From positions 276,001 through 340,000 of the forward strand of contig JAPFQT010000158.1 of NCBI GenBank assembly GCA_027627225.1: DNA of 64,000 nucleotides, read 5' to 3'. Source of the DNA: Congeria kusceri. Its lineage: Eukaryota; Mollusca; Bivalvia; Myida; Dreissenidae. This document shows positions 37,986 through 49,205 of this stretch, one piece after another. Made by a program: the position numbers and the translations under genes. Position 1 is the first letter of the stretch. Each line of letters opens with the position of its first letter. The notes beneath the pieces are model-generated. The model worked only from the letters and a program-made list of their open reading frames with translations, searched no databases and was not told where the DNA came from.

Positions 37986-38629
37986 CACAAAGCTTACCAT
38001 GAGCACGTTGATAAAACGTTTTATCATGCAATGTTTTGTATTTGTCCATACACAAGGGGCAATAACTCATATGTTTGACGTCCAATCTTGTCCATTCTTG
38101 GTTTCTACTGAGATATGATTATCACCAGCAGTTAAAACGGCTGACAAATAAAGTATTTATCTTGTAAACGGTTATTTTGTTAATGAGAAAGGAGAATTAC
38201 TCTAGTGTTCTTGGTCCGACTGGGGCCATTATTTAATTCTTTCAAAATGTTATGGTCATACATTAACTGTGCTACATGGATACGAAATAAGGTATATATC
38301 GCGTGTGCAAACAAATGTAATGTTGACGGAATACCAGTGTATTTGTTGTTTTTGTAATTAAAAAAATGGCAATATCTTACATCTATTTGACTCAAGTTTG
38401 GTCAAGATTGGGTGCAAAATGAATTTTATATCAAGCATGGAGTCCATTGTTTGATGTTTTACAAACCAGAGGCAAAAACTCCAGTTTCTGTTGTCCGATC
38501 TGGCCCATTTATGGCTTCTGCTGAGATGTTATGTTTCGAACAGACATTATTGAAGTTTGGTCTAGATTTATTAAAAACAATCTCTATGAAATTGTACTAG
38601 ATCTAGACAAGGTCTTGTTTTCATGAAAA
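37986..38629 (+). repeat. Composite bivalve repeat, block B
   Basis: Degenerate tandem units of the family in 13.4-14.3 kb: 'ACAAGGGGCAATAACTCATA', 'GGAGAATTACTCTAGTGTTC', 'CCGATCTGGCCCATTTATGG', 'GGTCAAGATTGGGTGCAAAA'. Continues directly into the roughly 530-bp repeat that starts at 38630. Confidence 0.75.
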
Positions 38630-39170
38630 GGGGACAAGAGCTCTAGCGTTCCCAGTCTGCGTCAGTATCGAACTAACCCGAGCCGACAGTCCGCATGGTA
38701 AGAGTAATCCAACCAGAAGGACAACTCGTGTCATTGCCCTCGTCGGACAATCCTGTAATCCTGTCAAGCATGTGTATGCTTTATTTCTTTTCAAATTATA
38801 TATGTACCTTTAATGTATATTATCGACTATCTTCTTTCATTGTTATAGCAGACATTTGTTGTGGTGGTGTAGACAATGTGTTAAAGGGACTCAATCAGAG
38901 ATTCAGAATGTATTGTCTGAAGAAACAAAAGCTGCTTATACAGCAGGTATGTCCCATCTAGAACGTATAGTTTGTTGAAGATCGGAAGAAAATTAATGGA
39001 CCTAGAAAGCGGAAACGTCTGAAAAGGATGATTTTGCATAATTCAAGGGCAATAACTCAACAGTTCCTGCGACGATTTTGTTGATTATCTAACATGACCG
39101 AGATATAATTCCCACAAAGATTTTCACCAAGTTTGGTGAAGAAGGGATAAGAACAGTTGAACTTAGAGAG
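38630..39170 (+). repeat. About 530-bp interspersed repeat R2, copy 1
   Basis: The segment matches 48662-49205 block by block on the same strand: 'GTCTGCGTCAGTATCGAACT', 'TAATCCTGTCAAGCATGTGT', 'TTTCAAATTATATATGTACC', 'GGACTCAATCAGAGATTCAG', GAAACAAAAGCTGCTT, 'GAAGATCGGAAGAAAATTAA', 'TGACCGAGATATAATTCCCA' and AAGTTTGGTGAAGAAGGGAT. By eye identity is about 85-90 percent. The 88-codon frame at 38695-38961 has no motif and is broken in the other copy. Confidence 0.8.
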
Positions 39171-39447
39171 CGGAATCACCCAAAACTATTATTTTAGATG
39201 ATAATCACTATCCAAAATTCAACGTTACATTATCGTTGTAACTGCTAGTGGTTAAACAAGAATAACAAGAATAACATTGCGGAATATTTTCCATTCAGAA
39301 AGGTATTGCAATATACGTCTAATGATATTCTTCGTAAACCTAATATGTACATGTACATTTATTTGTGGATAAGTTTAATTATGACTGTATCGATTTCGTT
39401 CGTCTGTCCTTATTCAGCTGCTGTGAGTGAATGTAAGAATAAATAAA

Positions 39448-39615
39448 TTCTAGAGACATCACCAGGAGAGAAACAAACACTTATTAACATCCGCTAGTCA
39501 TTTATTTGAGGCAAGTGACCAATTGCCTATACAATACATGACAACACGCACAACACAACACGAAACCTAAAAGTGATTAAAACTGGGGACACCGCCTTGG
39601 AACATTCCGGACACT
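39448..39615 (-). mobile_element. LTR-like dispersed repeat, copy 2 (partial)
   Basis: The minus strand matches 21720-21965: 'CCAAGGCGGTGTCCCCAG', 'GGCAATTGGTCACTTG', CTCAAATAAA and 'CTCTCCTGGTGATGTCTC'. The plus-strand start AGAGACATCACCAGGAGAG is also shared with 50760. Confidence 0.6.
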
Positions 39616-40284
39616 CATATCAGGTTGCTCACAGAGCAGTGTTGATGGCATTTTAAACATTTTGAAAATCGCCTGCCTATTGGGGACATTGCCTGTTAAC
39701 TAGATAAGTATAGTAAACAACTAATAACCGCATTATCGACGTTATTTATTTAGCGTTAATTTATGTTTAAACATTAATATTTTTCATCACATATATGTGT
39801 TGTATGATAAGTGCATAGTTGTATCTGTTCACCCCTTTAGCAATATCTTTCATGAACGTACAGTGTCTTATATCAGACGCGTATAGTTATTCTTAAGTTA
39901 TAAACCCTACCTTGATCTTGAAAGTTATCTATGCATAATACATACACATTTCGAAGTCAATTAATCAGTTATAGGCTAAAAAAGTTAATGATTTGTTTCT
40001 CAAGCAGCGCCGCAACGTATTTGTATGGCCCGCCACAAATTTGCTTTCATGCCAAAAATATTTTTTTTCTATTTTTTGACGATCGCTCCCGGGTTTCAAA
40101 GGAGCAGTCCAGAAATATGTTTATAAAAATATAACTTTGTAGAAAGTGTTTCTAACGGTCATGTCAAGGGCGGATCCAGAATTTCGGTTTAGGGGGAGGG
40201 GTAATCATTTGATCGTGCAGTTATACCCTTGTCTGTGGGTCTGCATTGATCAGCTACAGATCCGTAGCAAGGTACATGTATATG
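39616..40284. other. Non-coding, nothing recognised
   Basis: AT-rich. Near 40167 'GGGCGGATCCAGAATTTCGG' followed by 'GGGGGAGGGG' is a word widespread in animal repeats, but no element could be delimited. Confidence 0.4.
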
Positions 40285-40355
40285 ATAAATCATCATCATC
40301 ACCACCATCATCATCATCTTCATCATATTCATCATTATCATAATCATCATCAAAT
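40285..40355. repeat. (ATC)n imperfect microsatellite
   Basis: CATCATCATCACCACCATC-type trinucleotide run with interruptions over about 70 bases. Frames across it are artefacts. Confidence 0.9.
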
Positions 40356-41637
40356 GCACTTTGAAAGAATTAATACTTAACCGTATTATGTTCGAAAGAC
40401 GTGTTGGTACATTGTATGTCATACACCTGTTTTGGCAGTAATAAACATTGTTTGATGTGCCTGTCCACTAAATGCTTAACATTCAATGTTTATAATATAC
40501 ATCAGGAACATCTTTAAACATGTAAAATCCGTAGCTGATTACATTCAAACACACATGCATCGAGCATTATTTGTGTGGTTCATGTACCGACGTGTAATGG
40601 TATCTTTTCAACGTGATTGTCATTAAAAAAACGTCCACGTGCACAGTCATGCTCATAAATCGTCTTCAAATAAGCTAAGCTGTTTTTTTTTCGAAACGAC
40701 CTTACGGATAGACAGACGAACATGTTTGATATACAAAATATTGTTAAAGATACTCGTATGATTGCGTCCCTGGGAACTAATAAGGCAAGTGATGCCGACT
40801 TTGTGTGAATTTCGCTGATATAATTATGGTGCCTGGACAAATATGAAATCGCTAGGAATTGGAGCCCACGTTGTAACACCCCTCTACTTTATCACGTTAT
40901 ATCTTTCTTATGAATGCATACTACAATATGAAATTTGGTGTGATTGCTAATGGGACATTGAACAAAAAGTTTATGGATTTAGATTTTTGGGAATTATTTA
41001 TGGAGATAAAAATGTTTAAACTTGAACGTAGTCATTGATTGGACTTGAAATTCGAATCTCAAGTATCATTGTCTTTTAGGCGGTGTCCTGTGCCAACGGT
41101 GTTTTGCAACTGACATATTTGTATAATATATGAAGTTTAAGAAAAGGTCGGCCTAAAATTAACTAATAATTTGGTCTCACCATTGTTGACATCGTTGTTA
41201 TCGAAAAAGACAGTACATTTTTCGAAAACCCAACTGTATCAATCCGCGTGCTCTTCGACGAGAAGAAAATAGTCCATGATGTAATCAAGATTTATTGATG
41301 AAACAACCTTTTAACGAGTTTTTTGCATCTCTTTTAATATATATAACAAGACAACATTCATTTTGTTTTGAAATAATTGTTGAAAATAACACATTTATGG
41401 TACTTGAGTTACTATCACTCGTGATTATCTTCCAATCTACAAACATACTACAATACCGACAGTACATAACTAAAGTTTATGCGATGGGTTGTTAATCTAT
41501 CATATTGCTTGTAGTAAAAGGATAAAACGCATTCTACTGATCTTCGGAGCCGCCCTTAACATATCTGCTCGATTTTTCCATGGCGGACTTTGCTGCAGCG
41601 CACGGAATTTGACGAATTACCTCAAATATCTGCTTAC
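40356..41637. other. AT-rich non-coding, nothing recognised
   Basis: Open frames of 60-99 codons occur on both strands without recognisable motifs. Downstream exons (minus strand) of LRAT copy 5 might lie here but were not recognised. Confidence 0.4.
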
Positions 41638-41958
41638 ACGTTTTATACCTGTTTTGCATAATGTCGCCAAGTGCTCACAGTTGTTTGTTTGAACTCTATA
41701 ACTTTCCCATTTTGAAGGATCATCAACGTGATATTTCGCTGTACGGACCACGTCATTTGCAAAGATTCTTTAGGAGCGTAGATTACTCAAAACATTGTTG
41801 AATTGGACTTACACATAAAACGAAGAATATAATCCATTTTTGGCTATCCGTTTGTTGTCTCCGGTAACATGCGCAACACATTCTTCATTACTAACAAATA
41901 TACCATAATGCGTATACGTAATTTTGTTTTTCTCACCGAAAACTGCGGTTTCAAAAGC
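41638..41958 (-). pseudogene. Divergent LRAT-domain exon(s), copy 5
   Basis: The minus strand from 41958, after an acceptor ATTGTAG, reads an LRAT core: TYTHYGIFVSNEECVAHVTG, with the first catalytic His and, unlike the other copies, a His rather than Glu at the second position. After a stop (about 41812) the same frame resumes at 41767 with NDVVRTAKYHV, DDPSKWESYRV and NNCEHLATLCKTG (catalytic Cys), ending at a possible donor CGT|GTAAGC (41637). The two pieces are separated by 45 bases that start GTAAGT and end AAAG and keep the phase, so they could be a very short intron; otherwise two in-frame stops break the gene. The LxRGD entry motif is missing. I call it a probable pseudogene of a more divergent subfamily. 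Confidence 0.65.
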
Positions 41959-42235
41959 CTACAATAATGATTTATATAGCGATTACACAAATAATTAATT
42001 TCATATTGAAAATATCTTTATGCCAATGATATACATTTTCTAAACCATATTTTAAGATTTTTCTAGCGAGGATACATGTAATGACTAATTGGATCATGTT
42101 ACAATAAACCGGTTATTTTCCTAAGTTATTGAATAACAAGAGAAAAATAATTTTGGTATAGGATCACTAAACGAACATTGGTGTGAAATTATTTGAAAAT
42201 CTAGCCATAGGTCTAAAAGTAATTTGCGTTTAGAC
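41959..42235. other. AT-rich non-coding
   Basis: Upstream (minus strand) of LRAT copy 5. Nothing recognised. Confidence 0.4.
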
Positions 42236-42565
42236 ATATTTCTATTTTAGCTCTGGCGGCCATCTTGTGCAGGGAAGCGAAACCATTTTAACAGGTTTCG
42301 TAGAGGATAATCCAAGAAACATTTCTGTAAAGTTTCATGAAGATTGACCAAGAACCTTTGAAAATATGACAGGAAAACACAACTTTAAAGCAAATTATAT
42401 TTTTAGCTCTAGTGGGCATTTTGTGCAGTGAGGCGTAACCGTTGGAATAAGTTTCGTAGAGTGTAAAGTTTCATTGATAAAAAAAACTTTGGAAAATATG
42501 ATAGGAATACGAAACCTTGACGCAAATTTTTAACGACATCGCAACGCCCACACACCCGCCCAACC
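42236..42565 (+). repeat. Dispersed repeat R1, copy 2 (two tandem units)
   Basis: Two units, each starting 'TTTTAGCTCT' followed by a 'GGCCATCTTGTGCAG' or GGGCATTTTGTGCAG block, with GTTTCGTAGAG and AAAGTTTCAT blocks. The end 'TTAACGACATCGCAACGCCC' matches copy 1 at 855-1115. Confidence 0.65.
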
Positions 42566-43427
42566 GACCGGTTGTCGCTAATCTATAAGCCGATATTTTA
42601 CGTTGAAAAATCCGGCTACAAGTCAATATTTTGTATCTGGAATCTCCTCTCATCTTGGTTTCGAGACTGCTCGTATTGATAGCGGAAAAGGGGTGTTTAG
42701 TTGAGTATCGGTTCGTATTGCAGTTCATCCTTGGTTTAAAGCAAATGTTGGTATCATACGCACTGTAAGATACTCTGTGTGCCTGTGTGTATGTCTAAAT
42801 CTATTTATGCAATACAAAACAAATATTTAGAGCTTAAAAATTCATAAATAATACAAGGTACCTCAATTCCGTTATTTACTCAATGTATCTAGTCCTGTGA
42901 CTTCTTCGTTTCCTTTTTCTTCCTCGCTTTCGCCTTCATTGTTACAGACGCAACATTGTGCATAAGTAGTTAAATAGTCGTCTGCCATTGATCACACAAA
43001 AACCATATTGAGATGTGATCCTTTAAGAATGCACTTCGCTTGGGATAACATTTTATTTGACTACCTCATGTGCCCGTTTTTATGGTTGAAAAGTTTTGAC
43101 ATTTGCATGAATGCTTTTGATGACATATTGGATATGTGAAAACGGATTCACCGACTACATAATATCTCGATTCCGCGATTAAAATATCGCTTTCTTACGA
43201 CTTAAAATATTATTAAGACGACGTAGGTATCGCACTTCCAAGACTTCATTTATCTTATCCATCACAAAATCGAAGTGCTCAAAGCAGATAAGATATTTTT
43301 CCCACAGTTTTAACGTTTTTATATATATATACTTGTTATAAACTGTCGGAGACATTTATGTTATCGTTCAATATAGTTTGTTAAGGGTATAACGAAGTGT
43401 TTGACACAAAATATAGACCCTACATGA
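42566..43427. other. Non-coding, nothing recognised
   Basis: No gene or repeat supported beyond short low-complexity runs. Confidence 0.4.
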
Positions 43428-43692
43428 TATGGGGCGTGTCGTGGGAAAACCGGGCTTAATGCATTCGCGTTAAGTGTTGTCCAGAATTAGCCTGTGCAGT
43501 CCCCACAGGCTAATCCAGGATGGCACTTTCCGCCTACAGTGGATTTATGCTTAGAAGAGACTTCCTTGAAACCGAAAAAAACCTAAAAGTAGAAAGTGTC
43601 GCCCCGAATTAGCCTGTGCGGACTGCACAGGCAATCCGGGACGACACTTTATGCACATGCATTAAGCCCGGGTTTCCCGCTACACTCCTCAT
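43428..43692. mobile_element. Fold-back MITE, copy 1
   Basis: The element starts 'GGCGTGTCGTGGGAAAACCG' and ends GGGTTTCCCGCTACACTCC, with inverted inner parts GGGCTTAATGCAT versus ATGCATTAAGCCC, and TTAGCCTGTGCAG versus 'TTAGCCTGTGCGGACTGC' around 'CACAGGC' cores. The centre 'CACTTTCCGCCTACAGTGGA' separates the arms. A second copy is at 59130-59396. From memory this is a very abundant element in heterodont bivalves; the mobilising superfamily is unknown to me. Confidence 0.8.
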
Positions 43693-44077
43693 ATGGAGTT
43701 GTTATATATTATTTTCTCATACATCTTGTAATTGTGTTTTTGAAATGTTCACAGATTTTAAAACGTTTCATGAAAGTTATTAGGCACTATGCTTGATTAC
43801 TCTTATTTTAATGGGATTAGTATCTTATTAGTGTTTTTTTTATTATGTGTGTTTTGAATTAGCGGTATCGTGGTTGACCGTCAAAATAGCCAAAATTAAC
43901 CCCCCGCCAGTACTTATACAGTATACAGGTGTCCGACACGAGTCTGACTGGTGACGGGTGTGCATGGGATTTAAGCAGAGAAATCGCATTTATATGACGT
44001 AGTCGTTGTATTAAGCGAGAATTAGTGCTAGATAGTAGAGAGTTCCTACCTAGTCTCCGTAAAATGTATACCACTAT

Positions 44078-44190
44078 TCGATCTTGAGAAACCTCCGCGC
44101 AGAGATTTGATTGTTTCGGAGCATAGCTTCATACTGCTAGCCGATAGGGGAAGTAACCGCTACGAGGAGTTTGGATCCTGTCTTAATCAG
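44078..44190. repeat. Dispersed repeat R3
   Basis: 'TTTCGGAGCATAGCTTCATA' and 'AAGTAACCGCTACGAGGAGT' match parts of the element at 27000-27340 ('GTTCCGAGCATAGCTCTAAT' and GGTAACCGCTGCGAGGAGTT). In the other copy about 240 bases separate these two parts, which looks like an insertion there. Confidence 0.55.
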
Positions 44191-44957
44191 AAAAAGCACA
44201 ACCTTCGAAATACTTAGCTACTTTGAACAATACGATCTTGTGAGATACAGTACCATATCTCTTGCGTGGAAAATGCCAATAACATTATGTTCATATAAAG
44301 AATTGTATAATGATCAGACTATGGCGAATTATTGTTTATAACTTTTGGTATACGAGTAGTAATTTTACTGGATAAATTTCCGTTCTAATAGGGGGCGAAT
44401 GTAACACAATACAGTCTTGCATAAATGTTATAAATGTATAAAATTGTCCCACAATATTAAATGTAGGCTTAATCGTGTTCCAGAAATATCGTATCGTATA
44501 TCATAACATATTTTCGCTTAAGTTCCAATATTTGTTATATAATATTTAAAAAAAAATGCATCTGTGAATACTAAGTTGATAATTAATACACATTCAGCAC
44601 AATTTCATTTAAATATAAAATACAATGTAAATGAAAGTCGATGATTTTATGATTAAGTATGAGATATTACGATAGGACCGTGTTTCTGGAATACGGTCCC
44701 GTGGTTAAAAAGTCTACGATTCTACTCCGATCGTGAATTGAATACCACCGAGTGATTGAATTAACACAGTAATCACTGAAAGTCATAGCTGCTTACTTTG
44801 TTAAATATTTAAACTATCTCACAAGAAAGATTAATACAAATAGTATACATCTGTTGATTAAATCCGTATTTCATAGCCGTTACTATTATCGAATGAACCT
44901 TTGTTAGTTATTACCGGTATATATAATGGTGCCAATAGTTGTTATTGTTTTCTATGA
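44191..44957. other. AT-rich non-coding, nothing recognised
   Basis: No gene, RNA or repeat could be supported. Confidence 0.4.
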
Positions 44958-44974
44958 TGGTAGTAGTAGTAGTA

Positions 44975-45010
<36 letters not shown>

Positions 45011-45056
45011 CTAGTAGTAGTAGTTGTAGTAGTAGTAGTAGTAGTAGTAGTAGTAC

Positions 45057-45096
<40 letters not shown>
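44958..45096. repeat. (AGT)n microsatellite
   Basis: About 46 trinucleotide units with a few substitutions (AGAAGT, ACTAGT, TTGTAG, ACGAGT). The 125-codon poly-Ser frame across it is an artefact of the repeat. Confidence 0.95.
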
Positions 45097-46311
45097 TTTC
45101 AGTCTTTCACTAATGTAAGTATTCTACGACAACATTTTTCGTGTATTAAAATCGCCCGTCTTTTAAATGTCAAAAAGAGAAGATATCTTTATATGATTGC
45201 ATTCGGCATATTTAAAAAAGATTTAGTTTCTGGTACATGTACAAAAGTGACATTTCTTTGTTCACCTATAGATATAATTATACAGACCAAAGCTGACGCA
45301 TGATGCACTTAACAGTTACTTCAGGCGATTAAACTCTGATATTTTTGTTTGAAATTTCACTAACACAAACTCGTTTGTAAAAATTATATTACTCATCGTT
45401 TCGTACTTTTTTTGTTACATTTCATTTCAATTTTGGAAAGCGTACAAGGTCCTATATGTAATTATCATGACGAGGATTCGAAGTCCCCAAATGTATGTTC
45501 TAGTTACTAGCATGTGGGTTATCCATTCCGATTGTTTGAAATCGGCTATCATACTGTATCGATGATAAACGCGAGATTGTATGTCTAGTGTAGAGTTTTA
45601 TCAAGATACAACCCGTGAATATTTGTTCTTTGTCGCAAACGAATACGTGGAAAGCTCACACTTTCGTTATTCAAATCTGAGGCCTTATTCTAAATATAGT
45701 ATTTGCTTTGTTTCTGAAATATTTTATCTGACTTTTGTCTGGTTTATCTGATAAAAGCACTGCTTTGTTTTACTTTTATACAGCTGCATTATACGACGTG
45801 TGAATTTGTGTACGTTATCAAAGTACGCAATTTATTCCTTGAAATCGGTGCTTCGTCAGTCTGTCAGCCAACGCGTGTATACAAGAGGGCAATGAAAAAT
45901 TGCTGACCTGGTTTTGATATATAGATTGTTTTATTCAGCAAATAGTACAATAAAACATATATACTTTTAAGAAACAATTACATTTGACTAAAAAGTTCAC
46001 GATTATTAAAATCAAAATAAATATAAATATAAATGAATTAAAAAAAAAACGTTATAAGAAAATTAAGTATAAGCAAGCTCTTACTTCCATTGTAGTCCTT
46101 TCACAGATGGCGTGACTTAGAGAGGCCTTTTTATTTTATGATGAGATCATTAAATTTACAAAAGTATGAACATTACAACGGCATATACAAAGTACGATAC
46201 TATATAAATATATCACAGTAATTAATATAATCACAAAATACTTTGAAGAACATAATGTACATTTCTTTGTAATTTAAGACTATCACTGTTAACTGTATTT
46301 ATTATATATTA
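45097..46311. other. AT-rich non-coding with one tRNA-like relic
   Basis: At 45470-45530 the minus strand has GGGGACTTCGAATCCTCGT preceded by a tRNA-length segment, a weak Pol III relic. 46000-46310 may be the 3' untranslated part of the LINE that follows on the minus strand. Confidence 0.4.
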
Positions 46312-47410
46312 CAAAGTAGTGTCTCCATGCACAAAGTTGTTAAAGAGGACTTAAAAGCACCAATATTCTTGAATTTCACAGCATTTTCTGGTAATTCCAG
46401 GCGGTACATCATGTAGAACAAACAGTTTTTGTTCCTTAACCTTGAACATTAGGAATTGCAAAGCCGCACTTATTGCGTAGCCTAGTTGTACAATTATGAG
46501 TAGATTATTGAAAAACAAAAATACTTAGGAGACAACCCATGTTTAAATTTATCCACATGACAAGGAAGTGGTTGCTCGAAGCGCTTATTAACAGGTAACC
46601 GGATACGTAACTTAATTTCTTCGGTGCCAACATGACTTCTACTATCCAACTGAAAATTAAACCTAACTACTTTGTTTTGCGCCGTCTGTAGCTTATTCTT
46701 AAAAGCCTGAGCAAGACCGTTATACCATGAACAACACGCGTAATCAAAGTGACACTGTAGTAAGGAAGACACAAGAAGCATTTGGCTTGTGAGATACCCA
46801 TTTTTGCGATACAAGATTTTTAGTCAAGCATGCACCTTCTGTAGAAATGAACAAGCCATATTTTCAAACGTTAGAAATTGGTCTATACATACTCCCAGAT
46901 ATTTTACTTTTCTCATGGGATTGATATCAGAACTCATATTGAGGGTTGATTCCTGACGACGTTTGTTTCTGGAGCCGAATATAATAGATTCCGTTTTACC
47001 AAGATGCAAAGATAACTAACTGCACACTAGCCACTGACGGATTAGATCAAGTTCCCTATTTAGAATAGCTTCAACATTAGATTTACACTTGCCAGACACT
47101 AAAATTGAAGAGTCATCCGCATATAACAGCATTTTGCATTTTATAGCATCTGGCATGTCATTTAAATAAATTAAAAATTAGGAGAGGTCCTAAAATGGAC
47201 CTTTGTGGAACTTCACATTAAATTGCAGCATATCTTGACTTTGTACCCTGAACATCATCAAACTAGTGTCTATCGGACAAGTAAGATTTTAACCATCTCA
47301 ACACATCTTTGTCGATACAGACTTAGCCGATGCTTTGAGTTTCGTTCAAAGGATATGGTGATCTACTGTATCAAAAACCTTTTGAAGATCTAACAGTGTC
47401 ATGCCTCGGA
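46312..47410 (-). pseudogene. Non-LTR retrotransposon reverse transcriptase, truncated and frameshifted
   Basis: Reading the minus strand from about 47400, conserved reverse-transcriptase blocks follow in order across frame changes. They are LLDLQKVFDTVDHH (palm motif with catalytic Asp), SILGPLLIF, MLLYADDSSILVSG (the YADD catalytic box near 47120) and LHLGKTESIIFGS. Next come VKYLGVCIDQFLTF, LLQCHFDYACCSWYNGL with LQTAQNKVVRF, and finally LELPENAVKFKNIGAFKSSL at the C-terminus. Stops near 47160 and 47015 and several frameshifts show it is dead. The order and motifs fit jockey/CR1-like LINE ORF2 proteins; the endonuclease domain is absent, so it is 5' truncated. Confidence 0.85.
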
Positions 47411-47695
47411 ATACAAAAGGCAAAGATTGACCCATTATTTAATATTTGGCCAGTGGTGATAAAATGTTAATGTCGGCACCGCAGCCGTTTTTACGTTACA
47501 TCTGCAGATAATTGTGTTCTTTTATTGGAAATCCCAAATACCGGATAATATATTTAAATATATTTCTTTAACTGGCTCAGAATGTCTGACAGTGATAGTA
47601 TTCGGTCGGCTATTAATATGGTCACAAATTTTACATGGTAAAGAAGTAAAGGGCCATTGCTTGCTCGTCGACTTGTTCCGCAGAGTACAGTACCG
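47411..47695. other. Non-coding, nothing recognised
   Basis: Short interval between the LINE remnant and the following repeat block. Confidence 0.4.
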
Positions 47696-48135
47696 TCTAC
47701 CAGCGGGTGACTGGAGATCAGCTATCCGGAAACAAAATAACGTGTCCTTACTGTGGACTATTTCTTTTAAACTCTTCAGAAAAAAACTGAGCATATTTTA
47801 TCTAAATTGGATGTAAATTAAGGTCTTACATAGCCTTTTTTGCATTATTTTCATACAAATGGGACAACTGCAACTGGTCATTCTATATAGCACATCAATC
47901 ATGTTGTTTTTATAAACATGGGAAACAACTCTGGTGTTTCAGTTAAACTGTGCCATTTTCCCACTTTGGCTGAAATCTTATGACCACATACAAATATTCA
48001 AGTTTGTTCAAGATCGAATAACAGTTTCTATACTGCAAGTTTTGCATTTTTTCATAAACAAGGGGCAATAAACCAACAGTTAAATAGTACAAAAATATGT
48101 ACTTGCCAAAAATGCATACATTACACAATGGTTAA
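47696..48135 (+). repeat. Composite bivalve repeat, block C
   Basis: Degenerate units with 'GGGAAACAACTCTGGTGTTT', 'ACAAGGGGCAATAAACCAAC' and 'TTCAAGTTTGTTCAAGATCG', of the same family as 13.4-14.3 kb. Confidence 0.6.
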
Positions 48136-48661
48136 ACACGCTATTTTATCAGTGTTGTTTATACAATGACATTGATTTAAAATGTATCATTTTCTGGTTT
48201 GCTTTGAAATGTCCTTAGTAGCACAGTTAGTTAAACGGAGTAAAGAGGAACAATTTTTGTCACCATATTAGTGAAGAGTTCGAGTCTTACACATTCCTGT
48301 TAAATATTAAGAAAATCTATTTATATTTATCACAGTTTGTTAAAGGGAGTTCTTATCAATTTCTGGAATCGTTGTGCATTTTTTTTTTTCACCTTTCTTT
48401 TCTATTGATCGTTAATTTATTTTAATATTATCGACGATAATGCATATAGTAAGAACTTATTTAAATTATCCCAATTTTTTTTCTTATTGAATGACAAAAT
48501 ATTTCATCCAAAACCTATAAAAGCCTGGAATCGAACCTCGCCCCTCTCAGTTGAAGTTCAATTAATTTATCCGCATGATTATTAAATTGATGTAATCATA
48601 GTGCAATTGAATGACCTCAACAGTTCACATGATAAATTGTACATGACAAAGTCTTAATTTC
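48136..48661. other. Non-coding with two tRNA-like relics
   Basis: At 48212-48290 (+) 'TAGCACAGTTAGTTAAACGG' and 'GAAGAGTTCGAGTCTTAC' resemble A and B boxes. At 48520-48585 (-) 'GGGGCGAGGTTCGATTCCAG' is a B box. Both are too degraded to be tRNA genes. Confidence 0.4.
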
Positions 48662-49205
48662 ATAAAAAGCGGACAATAGCTCTAGCTTTCCTAGTCTGCG
48701 CCAGTATCGAACTAATCCGAGTCGACAGCCCGCTTGGTAAGATTAATCCAACCAGAAGGAACAATCGAGTCATTGTCCTTGTCGACAGTCCTGTAATCCT
48801 GTCAAGCATGTATATGCGTTCTTTCTTTTCAAATTATATATGTACCTTTAATGTATATTATCCACTATCTTTGTCCATTGTTATAGCAGAAATTTGTTGA
48901 GGCTGTGTAGATATTTTGTTAATGGGACTTAATTAAAGATTCAGAATGTTTTATCGGAAGAAACAAAAGCTGCTTGTAAAACAGGTATGCCCCATCTAGG
49001 TTAAAAGTAATATTTAAAACATATAGTTTGGTGAAGATCGGAAGAAAACTAATTGACATAGATAGCGGAAACGTCTGAAAAGGCTGATTTTACATTTATC
49101 AAGTTCCTATGACGATTTGGTTGATTATCAAAGACGACCGAGATATAATATCAACACAGATTTTCATCAAGTTTGGTGAAGAAGAGATAAAAACTGTTAC
49201 ACTTA
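48662..49205 (+). repeat. About 530-bp interspersed repeat R2, copy 2
   Basis: Second copy of the repeat at 38630-39170, same strand, with the same order of blocks. It is likewise flanked by composite tandem-repeat DNA on both sides, so R2 may be a regular component of the larger composite element rather than an independent insertion. Confidence 0.8.

Noticed and set aside
44926..45303. A 125-codon frame with a poly-Ser region.
   Set aside because: The Ser run is the (AGT)n microsatellite; the rest has no motif.
47514..47816. A 100-codon frame on the plus strand and an overlapping 90-codon frame on the minus strand.
   Set aside because: No motifs, overlapping frames on both strands, and the right end lies in composite repeat DNA.
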